Below are positions 44,979 to 56,926 of a stretch of DNA of 64,000 nt, in pieces. The notes below the pieces were generated by a model. That model was given only the letters and a program-made list of their open reading frames with translations, had not been told where the DNA came from and made no database searches. The position numbers and the translations under genes were made by a program. The DNA is from Simmondsia chinensis (Eukaryota > Streptophyta > Magnoliopsida > Caryophyllales > Simmondsiaceae), in assembly GCA_018398585.1 (NCBI GenBank), contig JAGTTD010000008.1, forward strand, positions 11,792,501 through 11,856,500. The letters are read 5' to 3'. Position 1 is the first letter of the stretch. Each line of letters starts with the position of its first letter.

Positions 44979-47494
44979 ACGTGGTCTTTCGATAATGTTA
45001 GATATGTAGGTTTATACCACGACGTTCGTTCATTATAAGAAAATAAATATTTTCATAAAAAGTAATTATCTAATTTATTATTATCTTAATTTAAAATTAT
45101 ATTTTATCGCTATTTGATATATTGATTGAAAAGGGTATTTACTTTTTGTTTTTTTTGTTGGTAAGTGAAAAGGGTATTTACTCTTCAATCTCGATGACTA
45201 AAAGAGTATATTCATCTATATAATTATAAATTAAATAATATAATAACACTTTAAGGGTTAAAAATTAGAGTATACATAAATAAAGAGTATTTGTTTAAAA
45301 TATTTTATTATGGTACTGAAAATTTGCCGAAATTATGCAGAAAAAATGTAGTTTCTAATATTTGTTATTTGATTTTTATGAAGCATTTTGTTTCTATCCT
45401 TTATTTCTTATTTATAGGCTTATCATTTAATTTAATTTGCTTGTTATAATTTTTAGCCTCTTCTATTTTGACATTCTATTTGAGCTTTTAATAAAATGCT
45501 AATGAGTCGATTGAACGTTATATTAATATACATTAAATGCTATGGTGTTTCCCTAATTAATTTGAATGTAATTGTAATAGTTTTTGGATTATAAAATGAT
45601 ACTTAGTATATGTAATATTGATGATGATGATGATGATAGTATATGTAATATAGCATTACATACATATTTTTTTAACTTTTTGTATATTAATTTGTGTGAA
45701 CTATTTTTCTTTAGACTGCTTTCTATTCATTTGTCTTTTAAATTCTTGGATTCTTGTACTATTCAATGTAGTGTTGTATTTTTCTTTTTTCATAACTATA
45801 GAAAATAAGTAATGGTACAACTATTGTTTCTTTGCCATGTGTATAACATGTAACGGTTTGTAGTTTTATTTTGTAAATGAAATTCAATTGTGATCAGATT
45901 TCTTTATTTTGAGATAATTTTTAAGCTTCTAATTCATATTAAGTTATATGTCGATATTGTTTTAGTAATCATATGCTATAGATTAGAATAACTTTTTGAA
46001 TCTTTTTTTTTTCTTAGTTGCAGTTTTTTTTTTAAATGTTCTATTTACCATTGAAAGTTCTCCCAATTTTTTTCCATCCTTGAATTTAGATATTTGTCAA
46101 TATTATGTTATTTTGTCCATTTTATGTCATGTTTTTCAACAAACCATTTTTCAAATTATTATGTATAATATATAACAATAAATTTATATATTTTGACCTG
46201 TTATTTTTCATTATCAAATATATAGTACAAAATTTGTTTTTAATTGTTTCTACTTCAAGACTATCATTTGTATTTTATAATTTTCCTTTTTACAATTTCA
46301 AAGTTCACTTGCGAGAAATATATTTGAAGGAGAGAGATAACTTCGCCCTAAAATATAAATAGATAGATAAATATAAAGATTGTTTATATTATAGACAACC
46401 TAAATTAGTTTTGTTCATCATTTTATTTTTGTGTTCTATTTGGGGTCTTTCCAGTTAGATTTGAGATAAAAAGTGTAGAGACCATAATTGCGTACTTTGT
46501 TCATATTATACGTTATGGGCATGTAAAAGATGTTATAGGTCCCTCGATTCTATTTAAAATAATAGATTTTTTGATATATGCTATTGTCGATTAGTTCAAA
46601 TTGTTTTTTTAATTTGTTTTCTTCTAAACATTTTCTATAATAATTGACCTCATTGGATATCAAAATGTAAAAAACCCTTAATTTTAAACTAAATATTTTA
46701 TATAAATATTTAAAAACATATCTTTATGACAAATAAGAGTGCAAAAGTACTATAAATGTAAAAGATTATGTAATCATATGGTTGTAATAGTAATGATAAA
46801 ATTTTCATGCAAGAATGTAGATAATTTTACATAGTGGGAATTTGTATCTCTTGTCTTCTACACCTCTCTGGGAACGATGTTGACTGTCCTCACAATAGAT
46901 GGACAATACGCTTCATTGTCGTCCACAACAAATGTAGTTTCATCAATATAAAAAAAAAAGTGTAGTTTCATTTGACGGTCGTCCCATTTTTTTATATTCA
47001 TCTCAGTTTGTATTAAAGTGAGTGTATTATAATGTTGTGGATCTATTTGAAGTTCTAAAGTTTTTATAGTCAGTGAAAAATTGTACGAAATAAAATAATT
47101 TTATTTTATATTTTATGAGGTTAGTTCTGATTATATAATTAGGCATTTGGTTTTCTTTGTCTATTTATATACCTTTTCCGTTTTTTCCCTAGGGCTATGA
47201 ATAGATTCCAATAATTTGGATGAATGAATGCTATTAATGAGGTTTTAGTAGCTACTTTTGATTTCCAAAAGAATCTCCTCATCATCATTGGGGTATATTA
47301 AAGGACTTGCTCTCAAATTATAGGAATTGAGATATGATGGATTTTGGGAAAAAAGTTGGTACTCCACAATAATATATAAGAAAGATTTATGTGAAAATGA
47401 TGATTTTATCACAATTTATGGAATTTTTTGATGATTTGTTTATATATGAAAACTTCTAGTCAAAATACTAATTAAACTTAATTCTAACGTGTTT
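44979..47494. other. Unannotated AT-rich DNA with a GAT microsatellite
   Basis: 2.5 kb with no convincing frame (longest 85 codons at 46105, Phe/Leu/Tyr-rich as chance AT-rich frames are). A (GAT)6 run at 45620-45637 is bracketed by two copies of agtatatgtaatat. Confidence 0.4.
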
Positions 47495-48213
47495 AGTGGT
47501 GTAATCGAGTCGAGCCGAGCCTAGTATCTCAGTACTCGAACTCGAATTCGTTTAACTACTCGAGTACTCGAACTCGTACTCAAACTCGATTCGAGTAGTA
47601 AATTTTGCTCGAACTCGAACTCGATTAACTATTCGAGTACTCGACTCGACTTGACTACTCATTTATTTTTGCATAGGAGCATTCTCAAATTAGCTCCATT
47701 ATAATATTATTCCACACACTCTATCATTATTATTACCCGCCTATACTATATTTTAACATATACAACCATAAATCACCGATATATTAATAGAAAATACGCA
47801 TCAAAATCTAAGTTTAAAAAAATACAAGCAAACCAAATACAAGTTCTTTCACACCACCACAAATGTAACATGTCATCTTTTACAAGTAATTCAATTCCTT
47901 CTTTCATTCTACTATTAATATCACAAGCGATCCATTTAAAAAGAAAATAATATACAAAAACTACTTTATACGAGTCGAGTACCACGTCGAGTACCTAATC
48001 GAGTATCGAGTCGATTATTTATTTGAGTATCGAGTCGAGAATTTAATCAAGTATCGAGCCGAGTAGTTCAGTACTCGACTCGTACTCGTTTATTAATCGA
48101 GTATCTTTTGATACTTGAACTCGAACTCGAACTCGGTTAACTCAAGTTTGAGTCGAGTTTTATTCGAGCTACTCACGAGCTCCTTGCGAGCAGCTCGAAT
48201 CATTTACACCCCT
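47495..48213. mobile_element. TCGAGT-rich non-autonomous element, hAT-like
   Basis: The left end is agtggtgtaatcgagtcgag. The right end, read inverted, is aggggtgtaaatgattcgag, a CAGGGGTGTAAA-type terminus typical of plant hAT relatives. Both arms (47505-47660 and 47970-48195) are dense with CGAGT/ACTCG words (tactcgaactcg, cgagtatcgagtcga) and can fold on each other; the middle is plain AT-rich. Flanks cgtgttta and agtgttgt are only a partial 8 bp duplication match. The 70-codon frame inside is chance. Confidence 0.6.
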
Positions 48214-48420
48214 AGTGTTGTGTACCAATATTAAGTAACGCATTGACTTTTGTGTGCTTGTACTTTTGAGTTACAATTGCATAAGTTTTAAATGCATTGG
48301 TGTTTTATTATTTAATTGAATATGATTATAATGATTTTTCACATCTAATGTATGTTTATTTCATTTGTTTAATATAATTAAAAAGCTCAAATATTATATT
48401 TGATTTCTTATTAGATTTAG

Positions 48421-48570
48421 GCTCCATTTGTTTAGGGAAAAAATCACATTGTAGGAAGTGATTTTCCCCTTTCCCATTGTTTGGCGTGCGTTTTGCTTAT
48501 AAAAAGGCTTCCGATGGCAAATATTTTCCCTTAAATGGGGAAAAATGACTTCCCTTTCAAAATAGGGAAG
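48421..48570. mobile_element. Truncated MITE with ggctccatttgttt end
   Basis: It begins ggctccatttgtttaggg and contains internal inverted pairs (gggaagtcattttccc-type words at 48465, 48540 and 48565). Plant hAT-type MITEs with a GGCTCCGTTTGTTT terminus have this layout. Its right part is missing, because the LTR composite is inserted at 48576. Confidence 0.5.
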
Positions 48571-48575
48571 TCATC

Positions 48576-49011
48576 TGTTATGATTCATGATAAATCTTGG
48601 ATGATAACATAGGATAGGTGAAGAATCAGAGTAGAGATGAGAAGAGAATTAGCGACTTTAGGTGAGAATTAGAGAACTACGAAGAGAACTAGAGAAAGTT
48701 AGGGTTGAGAGAAGAAGATTAGAACAATTATCATTCATCCATATCTCTTACAATTGTGACGGACACCTACTTATACCACATACTCACCTAAGTTGTTTAT
48801 ACAAGAAATATCTAACTATTCAATGTACCTAGACAATACAAGACTCATCCTCAATTACTCGTAACCGACTATCCTCCATCATATAAATACTAACTTCTAA
48901 ACGACTAAGTGAAGTACTAATATTGACCTATACTAATATCTAAACTATTTATTACAACCAATGAATTATTAGTGCTCAATTTCAAATGTCTTGTTTCCTA
49001 GAATCATGACA
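48576..49011 (-). mobile_element. Composite LTR 1 (3'-most)
   Basis: TGTTATGATTCATG to AATCATGACA, 436 bp. The terminal 9-10 bases form an inverted repeat. It differs from LTR 2 and LTR 3 in its first 60 bases, which those two share. Confidence 0.88.
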
Positions 49012-49030
49012 ATACTCCCCCTTAAGAGAT
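49012..49030 (-). other. Polypurine tract, composite copy 1
   Basis: Minus-strand CTTAAGGGGGAGTAT abuts the LTR; gaggacaagaatct lies just upstream, the same layout as at 1518-1553. Copy 2 has CTTAAGCGGGAGTAT at 52833-52850. Confidence 0.75.
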
Positions 49031-49197
49031 TCTTGTCCTCAAGAATCTTTTTAGAGGGCATTGTAACTTGAAGGACTCTTATTGATGCTGAAAGGTTCTA
49101 AAATGAAGCTGGAAGGGAGCTACCTGTTGCAAATTTGCTTGAATTGTTGCAGCATATTGCAGTCGGGTGAGCATTTCAGTGATGTCAGTGTCCTCAG

Positions 49198-49680
49198 CTA
49201 CAACCATGTGGATAAACAACTTACAAATATCCTTCCAATTGCAAGGTTTCCCATGTAGTCATTGGAGTTCTTGATAAACGTATGAAGTCTCTTGGTGTGC
49301 TTGTTCCCATAGTGCATAACTGAATTCGCATCAGTAACAACTCCAATCAGCTCTTTCCCATCCAGCTTCGATGTCCAAGTAGTCCAAAATTTTGATTGCG
49401 GCCTTTCTAATGCCCCAATCGCAAGCTTCATCTCGCGTTCGTGATTGTAGCATTGCCTTTCAAAGACCCTTGCATCTGATATAGGGGGAAAAAACACTCG
49501 GAGGCCTGCCACTGTTAAGCAAAATCAACCAAGTTTTGGATACATTCAACTCAGCCGCTTGCCTTCTCTTGCTCACAAACATCCAGTACTCATGCAAATC
49601 ACCTTGAAAATCAACATTTGATATTGATACTTTCCTTCCCATTCCCAAAGTCACACCTTGTTGTGCATCTAAATCCACTC
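49198..49680 (-). pseudogene. Conserved unknown ORF of the composite element, copy 1
   Basis: Two overlapping minus-strand frames (49460-49678 and 49198-49512) cover one coding stretch broken by a frameshift near 49500. Readable pieces are GMGRKVSISNVDFQGDLHE, KRRQAAELNVSKTW, ISDARVFERQCYNHE and KLDGKELIGVVTDANSVMHY. I recognise no family. The same peptides occur in copy 2, so this was probably translated when the element was active. Its place next to the 3' LTR is where integrase would end in a full element, but no integrase motif is seen. Confidence 0.45.
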
Positions 49681-50698
49681 ATGTGCTTCCCTTGTTTGGT
49701 ACTGGTGGCCTGCCATATGTCTTCAAAGAGGGATAAGCAATAACAGCACACAATTGAGCCTTCCATTTGGTCTGACTTTCCATAATTGCCAATTGAATTT
49801 CCATTTGGTTGCACCGTTGAAGTCTCAGCCTGATCCTTTGCGGAACTTAATTGTACTGCAGGAAGAACAAGCTGATTTCTTGCTGATTTGGCATCAGTTC
49901 TTACACTTCCAACTCATTGCCAGCCTGATTGTCCTTTTGATCCATGAACAAGCCCCAAACCTATCTATTTACCACATCATCTTCTTTGGCTGCGCCACTT
50001 CCTTTTCTTTGAGCATATTTAGCTTGTCAAGAAGCACTTTACTTGACTTGAGTAGCAGAAAATCTGGAGGTCTTCCATGAAAAACCAAGATTAGTTTTTC
50101 CATTGCACTTAATCTCTTGCCCGAATAACATTTCTTGTGATTTAAGTGAATGACCAAACTAATCTCACAACCTTGCTACACTGTGAAATTAAATCGCAAC
50201 TTTTTGATGCTAAGAACTTCAATGTATACTTATAACTTCTTTGCTGCCATATTCAGTGGCACTGCATCTTGTTCAATGGATTGAGAGGCTCTAATTCCAT
50301 CTTAAAGTGCAGCTAAGCTTGTAGCAATGAGCTCCTTAAACGCTGCCGAACCAGGATTATGTAAGTTCCATCACTTTGTTTGATTTTAGCATTCTGCCTC
50401 ATTGAAGATGCTGCTGCAACCTTCGATTCAGTTCAAGAATTTGTATTTGCTTCATTTCATCCAGCCCAAGTTGAAATCTTGCATCATTAGCCCATTTGGC
50501 TGCTACAAATTTCATTATTCAAGCTGACTCCAACACCGTAAAATGTGTCGTGCTCACTTTTCTGATGTGAATGTTGATCAACATCCAGTATAGCACAAAA
50601 CTCCACCTTCCCTGGGTCAAGAGGCCTTAGTTTCACTTAATTTGTTTCCCTTTCAATCACTTATGTGCTCTTGGCTTGTGATTCCAAATCAGTAACAC

Positions 50699-51682
50699 TT
50701 ATCTGAACAAAATTCCAATCGACCACTGGTGTGTTATTTTGCTACAAATCAACCTTATTAGGCTATAAAATTGATACTTTGAACTTATCTTGCTTGATGA
50801 CAATACAGCTGGAGTAAACTCAGAATTCTTTGCTTCAACAATCTTATTTTGAATTATCTGGCCTTGCGTTTCCATGGTTTGCTGCTGCACCAATTTCACT
50901 TGAGCATCAAAATGTGTGATTCTAGTATCCAACTAATTTGATGCGGCCACATTCACAGGTTCTTTAGCTGGTCTTAGTGTATAATCGTTTTGGATTGTTG
51001 CAGTAAATGCTTAATTAAGCTTTTGAATTTTCGCCCAATCAAATTCATTCTGAATCAAAAGGCCTCGTGCGATATTGCTACTCTGATTTGCATCTGCTTC
51101 TTCCAAACTCCCACAGTTCCTAGCTCTACCAACTGTGTTTTGCTCCACTTCTTGCTCAATTTGCCTTTGATTATGCCTTACTTGTAGATTGCAATGATTC
51201 AGCTTAGAATTCGAAGTCTCAATCACCTTAACTACTTCAACCTTTGATTCACTAACACTTGCGAATCCCAAAATGTCAGTCTCCTTAAGTGAAGGTTAAT
51301 CTATCGTCATAGATCTTGGCTCCTCAACTTGACAATCAGTAGGTCCTATCTTGTGCACCATGAGAAATTTCATGACTAAAACACAACAATCATCGTATAT
51401 GTGTCTCAAGTATAGTGAAACAAAGGCTAAGTCGGCACTCCTCCTCGTATGATAGCTAACACGAGCAGTAACCTCCATATGGGAAGATGACACGACTTCG
51501 ATACTTTCAAGAGGACCATATGGATAAAATACTTGGTAAACAGTATCCTTATTTGTAGGGTAAAGAAGCTTCGTGATTTTGGTCAAAAGCCTAGCATCAT
51601 TGGAGGATTTAACTTGAACTGAAAACCAATGTGGATTTTCATATTGTGACATGTTGTCAAACAACTTTTGTGTGCAAATCAC
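50699..51682 (-). pseudogene. RRM-containing protein of the composite element, copy 1
   Basis: One minus-strand frame is kept from 51682 to 50699 with three stops (51296, 51011, 50933). The first 128 codons resemble an RNA-recognition motif of plant polypyrimidine-tract-binding proteins: KLLYPTNKDTVYQVFYPYG (strand 1 and helix 1), VSYHTRRSADLAF (strand 3, helix 2) and RHIYDDCCVLVMKF (strand 4), matching the PTB pattern M-L-Y-P...L-H-Q-V-F-S-P-Y-G...N-I-Y-D-G-C-C-Q-L. A hydrophilic Gln/Glu-rich stretch follows (VRHNQRQIEQEVEQN, QVKLVQQQTMETQGQII), likely helical. The frame starts at a GTG; the first ATG is ten codons in (NMSQYENP). Position is downstream of the 5' LTR, where gag normally lies. 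Confidence 0.7.
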
Positions 51683-52382
51683 AAGGTCACAAGAGTGTGC
51701 TGCAGCTGATCACGTCAAGATTTCTGCCAACAACTCCACACCTCTGCTCAGCCAAGGCTTAGATCCTAAGTACGAAACCTAACTTCAGTACCAATCCAGC
51801 AATTATGATGCAATTTTTAGCTAACGATTCACAAGAACAGCAACTCAAACCACTCGAGATCAAATCAGCGAATCAGCTAACAAGATCACAAAAGTGCCGC
51901 TTAATTAAAGGTTAGTTCAGTAAGTTCACTATGAAATCAGCTCAATTCAAGTGCAATTCTAGCCTCACTGATGACTTAACAGCACAAAATCAAAAGAATT
52001 CAGCAACATAATATAATTATAGCAACTTATGAACTAAAATTTTCATAAAACGTAACCTGAATACAAAACTTGATACCAATGTAGTACTGACTAAAGAATC
52101 TGGAAAATTTAGCTCAGACTCTTGATCCAGGCAGGCTGAACAATAGATCCCAGAGTAAATGCAGCATGAACTCAATAGCAACTTTTGAACTAAATTCGTG
52201 AGCAATTGCAACCAGAACAATAGAACTTGAGATTAACACAGCACAATCCAAAGAATCTACACAATTCAGCTCAATACCTAGATCAAATTCAATCTGATCA
52301 CACATTTGATATCAATAAACAAAATAGAGTACTTTTATAATCAAATTGATCTTAATTCAACTTAACTGGAAGCAATTTACAA

Positions 52383-52394
52383 GCTCTGATACCA
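52383..52394 (-). other. Primer binding site, initiator-Met tRNA (composite, copy 1)
   Basis: Minus-strand TGGTATCAGAGC lies two bases inside LTR 2 and is an exact complement of the initiator methionine tRNA 3' end. It makes LTR 2 the 5' LTR of copy 1. Confidence 0.9.
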
Positions 52395-52396
52395 AT

Positions 52397-52832
52397 TGTT
52401 ATGATTCAAGATTAGCCTTGGATCATAAAATTGGATAGGTAAAGAATTAGAGTAGAGATGAGAAGAGAATTAGCGCATTTAGGTGAGAATTAGAGAACTA
52501 AGAAGAGAAGTAGAGAAAGTTAGGGTTGAGAGAAGAAGAATAGCACAATTATCATTCATCCATATCTCTTACAATTGTGACGAACATCTACTTATACCAC
52601 ATACTCACCTAAGTTGTTTATACAAGAAATATCTAACTATTCAATGTACCTAGACAATACAAGACTCATCCTCAACTACTCGTAACCGACTATCCTCCAT
52701 CATATAAATACTAACTTCTAAACGACTAAGTGAAGTACTAATATTGACCTATACTAATATCTAAACTATTTATTACAACCAATGAATTATTAGTACTCAA
52801 TTTCATATATCCTGTCTCCTAGAATCATGACA
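52397..52832 (-). mobile_element. Composite LTR 2 (shared middle LTR)
   Basis: TGTTATGATTCAAG to AATCATGACA, 436 bp. It serves both as 5' LTR of copy 1 and 3' LTR of copy 2. Closer to LTR 3 than to LTR 1 near its start. Confidence 0.88.
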
Positions 52833-52940
52833 ATACTCCCGCTTAAGAGATTATTGTCCTCAAAAATATTTTTAGAGAGCATTGTAACTTAAAGGACTCT
52901 TATTGATGCAGAAAGGTTCTAAAATGAAGCTGGAAGGGAG

Positions 52941-53520
52941 CTACCTGTTGCATATTTGCTTGAATTGTTGTAGCATATTGCAGTTGGGTAAGCATTTCAG
53001 TGGTGTCAGTGTCCTCATCCACAACCATGTGGATAAACAACTTACAAATATCCTTCCAATTGCAAGGTTTCCCATGTAGTCATTGGAGTTCTTGATAAAC
53101 GTATGAAGTGTCTTGGTGTGCTTGTTCTCATAGTGCATAACTGAATTCGCATCAGTAACAACTCCAAACAGCTCTTTCCCATCCAGCTTAGATGTCCAAG
53201 TAGTCCCAAATTTTGATTGAGGCCTTTCCAATGCCCCAAACACAAGCTTCATCACATGTTCGTGATTGAAGCATTGCCTTTCAAAGACTCTTGCATCTGA
53301 TATAGGGGGACAAAACACTCGGAGGCCTGCCACTGTAAAGCCCAATCAACCAAGTTTTGGATGCATTCAACTCAGCCGCTTGCCTTCTCTTGCTCACAAA
53401 CATCTAGTACTCATGTAAATCACCTTGAAAATCAACAATTGATATTGATACTTTCCTTCCCATTCCCATAGTCACACCTTGCTGTGCATCTAAATCCACT
53501 CATGTGCTTCCCTTGCTTGT
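52941..53520 (-). pseudogene. Conserved unknown ORF of the composite element, copy 2
   Basis: A 134-codon frame (52941-53345) gives ISDARVFERQCFNHEH, LDGKELFGVVTDANSV and an ending MLQQFKQICNR. The upstream piece with KRRQAAELN lies in another frame (53346-53480). Here the part that is broken in copy 1 near 49198 stays open longer. Function unknown. Confidence 0.45.
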
Positions 53521-54456
53521 TATAGGTGGCCTACCATATGTCTTCAAAGAGGGATAAGCACTAACAGCACCCAATTGAGCCTTCCATTTGGTTTTACTTT
53601 GCATAATTCTCAGCTGAACTTGCATATTTGGTTGCACCGTTGAAGTCTAAGCCTGATCCTTTGCAGAACTTAATTGTACTGTAGGAAGTACAAGCTGATT
53701 TCTTGCTGATTTGGCATCAGTTCTGATAGAATACTTCCAACTCTTTGCCAACTTGATTGGTCCATGAACAATCCCCAAACCTATCTATTAACCACATCAT
53801 CCTCTTTAGCTGCTCCACTTCCATAACTTTGAGCATATTTAGCTTGTCAAGAAGCACTTTATTTGAATTGAGAAGCAGAAAATCTGGAGCTCTTCCATGA
53901 TAGACCAAGATTAGTTTTACCATTGCACTTAATCTCTTGCCTGAATAACTTTTCTTATGATTTAAGTGAATGACAAAACTAGTCTCATAACCTTGCTGCA
54001 TTGTGAACTTAAATCGCAACTTTTTGATGTCAAGAACTTCTTGTATGCTTTTAACTTCTTTGTTGCAATATTAAGTGGCACTGCATCTTGTTCAATGGAT
54101 TAAGCGGCTCCAATTCCATCTTGAAGTGCGGCTAAGCTTGTAGCAATGAGCTCCTCAAATGCTACCGAACCAAGATTATGTAAGTTCACACTACTTTTTT
54201 CAATGTTAGCATTCTGCGTCACTGAAGATGATGCTGCAACATTCGAATTCAGTTCAAGATTTTGTCTTTGCTTCATTTCATCAAGCCTGAGTTGAAGTCT
54301 TGCATCATTAGCCCATTTGGCTGCTGCAAATTCCTTATTTGAGCTGACTCCAACGCCATCAAATGTGTCGTGCTCACATTTCTTATGTGAATGTTGATCA
54401 ACTTCCGATATAGCACAAAACTCCTCCTTCCCTTAATCAAGAGGCCTTTGTTTCAC

Positions 54457-55072
54457 TTAATTTGTTTCCCTTTCAATCACTGGTGTGCTCTTGACTTGTG
54501 ATTCCAAATCAGTAACACTTGTCTGAACAGAATTCCAATAGACAAAAAGCATGTTTATTCTGCTATAGATCAACCTTATTAGGCTATAAAATTGATACTT
54601 TGGACTGATCTTGCTTGATGACAATACAGCTGGAGTAAACTCAGCATTCCTTGCTTGAGCAATCTTGTTTTGTATTATCTGGCCTTTTGTTTCCACGGTT
54701 TGCCGCTCCACCAATTTCACTTGAACATCAGAATGTGTGATTCCTGTATCCACCTAATTTTCTGCGGCCACATTCACCGGTTTTTTAGCTGGCCTTAGTG
54801 TATAATTGTTCTGGATTGTTGCAGTAAATGCATAATTGAGCTTCTGAATATTCGCCCAATCAAATTCATTCTAAATCTCAAGGCCTCGTGCGATATTGCT
54901 ACTCTAATTTGCATCTGCTACTTCCAAACTCCCACAGTTCCTAGCTCTACCAGCTGTGTTTTGCTCCACTTCTTGCTCAATTTGCCTTTCATTGTGCCTT
55001 ACTTGTAGATTGCAATGATTCAGCTTAGAATTCGAAGTCTCAATCACCTTAACTACTTCAACCTTTGATTCA
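54457..55072 (-). pseudogene. RRM-protein C-terminal half, copy 2 (downstream of nested LTR)
   Basis: Minus-strand frame in phase with 57196-57648 once the 2154 bp insertion plus duplication is skipped (a multiple of three). It reads WANIQKLNYAFTATIQ, with a Tyr codon where copy 1 has a stop, and VDTGITHSDVQVKLVERQ. It shares with copy 1 the stop just before DTxITH, so that stop predates the tandem duplication or marks a true end. Confidence 0.6.
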
Positions 55073-56579
55073 CTAACTGTAACGGCCCCAAAGAATATGC
55101 TGAATAAGCTTAAGTTAAAGAGGCGCTACACTGTCGTACTACAATGAATCCCCTCATCATAGTACGAAGCCCAAAATCTTTCGATCAAATTTTCACAAAT
55201 TTTCCCAACATATACGGCATCAAACCCAAATACATCATCACTAACGACTTAAAACTAGTAGTGCGGAAGCTCAAAATTACAATACCTCAAATAGCCCATA
55301 ATATTCTTCTACAAATTTATTTAATATCTAAACCACGAAACCAACACAGTACTCGGAATAGTATGTTGCTTTTTCTTCCCTATTCCTCTATAATTGCCGT
55401 GAGCTACTAATCTATAAAGTAAAAGAATTGGGTGAGCAAACAACACGCTCAGTAAGTACACCACACTCCCTACCCGGATCAAGCATATTATTTAAAATAG
55501 ATAAAATTACAATCAAAACCAGTAAAAATCAATTTACCTTCAAAATCATGTTAAGATATCACAATCATTGTTTGATAATTTAGTTCATTTCACAAGAGTT
55601 CTTTGGTAAAACTCACAGACGAATAAGAGAAACGGCCGGTATTATTCCTACGATAGGGTCACAGATCGATGTTCACATTTCACATATTCGAGCCGGTTCT
55701 AAGTCAACAGATCCGCAAGGATCAAGCGTAGATCTATGGTATTATTCCCGTGACAGGGTCACAGATCGACTTTTACATTTCGCATTCTATCATCGATAGA
55801 ACTCATAGGGTCAACGTAGTTATCTGTAAGCTCTTCTCATATAAATATTTCAATTTAAATCACAAGTTCACAATAATTTCCTTCATTGTAACGGCCGAGA
55901 TTTGGATGTCTCCCCCGCGTCGTCATACGTACCGGGATTCGGGCGTCTGCTCCGCGTACACTCACACAGCTGATATAATTCAAATCACATGTTAAAACGT
56001 CCAATCAAACCTTTTATGTAGTAACCGGTACTTGGACGTCTCTCCCACATCACCATACGCACCTGGATTTGGCCATCGCCCCTGCGTACGCTTACATAAC
56101 TGGTATAAATCCAATATAATTCAAACCACATATTAAAACATCAAATCAATGTATAAGTCAGTTTAATTCAAATCATAGGAGTAGGAATCACATATTTAAA
56201 CATCAAATCAACGTATAAATTAATATAATTCAATTTATGGGAGTATAAACCACACAATCAAATAACACATATACCCAATCCTATTTAACAAACCAATAAA
56301 CCATTCAAAAATATAATCTCATTTATCAAATCATGTAAGGCAATCTTTATATTTCACAAACAAATAGAGGAAGTGGTATACTTACTTTCACTAGCTTTAA
56401 TCCAACAAATTTAGATCCTAAGCCACCAACTAGGTGGCCGGAGCCGTACCATATAGGCGGCTGGAGTAGAACGACAGGAGAGAGAGTGAGAGTCGTGAGT
56501 GGTAGAGAGAGACCGAGAGGAGAGAGAATATCGTGGGGTGGTGGTGTGTGGTTTGAGAGGTTGAGGGTTGGGGTATTTC

Positions 56580-56790
56580 CTGGAGGTCAGACGGTATCGA
56601 GGTGGTCGGACGGTACTGTGGTAGTGGGAGGCGGCACCAAGGTTGAGGGGCACCAGCGTAGGTCAGGCGGTACCGTGGTGGTTGGAGGGTACCGTGGTGG
56701 TCGGAGTAGTACCGCGGTGGTGGGGACGGTGTCGTGGTGGGTGGGCGACGGTAGCGGTACCGGAGGTACCGTGAGGTGGTAGCAGCGCTG
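56580..56790. repeat. GC-rich ggtggtcggacggtacc minisatellite in the solo LTR
   Basis: At least seven imperfect units built on gtggtcgg and cggtaccgtggt, about 15-30 bases each. Clearly higher in GC than anything nearby. Long frames across it (56486-56782) come from the lack of A/T stops. Confidence 0.65.
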
Positions 56791-56926
56791 GTGAGGACGG
56801 TAGAGGGGAGAGAGAGACGCGTGAGGGAGAGAGAGAGTTGCGTGGGAGAGAGAGAGAAACGTGTGGGGGTGGGGGAAAATTTTTATCTATTTTTTTTTCC
56901 TTTTCCTTTCCCTTTTCTTTTTCATT

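Noticed and set aside
46105..46362. 85-codon frame rich in Phe, Leu and Tyr suggesting a membrane protein
   Set aside because: Composition is what AT-rich DNA gives by chance; no start context, homology or neighbouring exon signals.
47773..47985. 70-codon minus-strand frame
   Set aside because: Centre of the TCGAGT-rich element, AT-rich, no motif.
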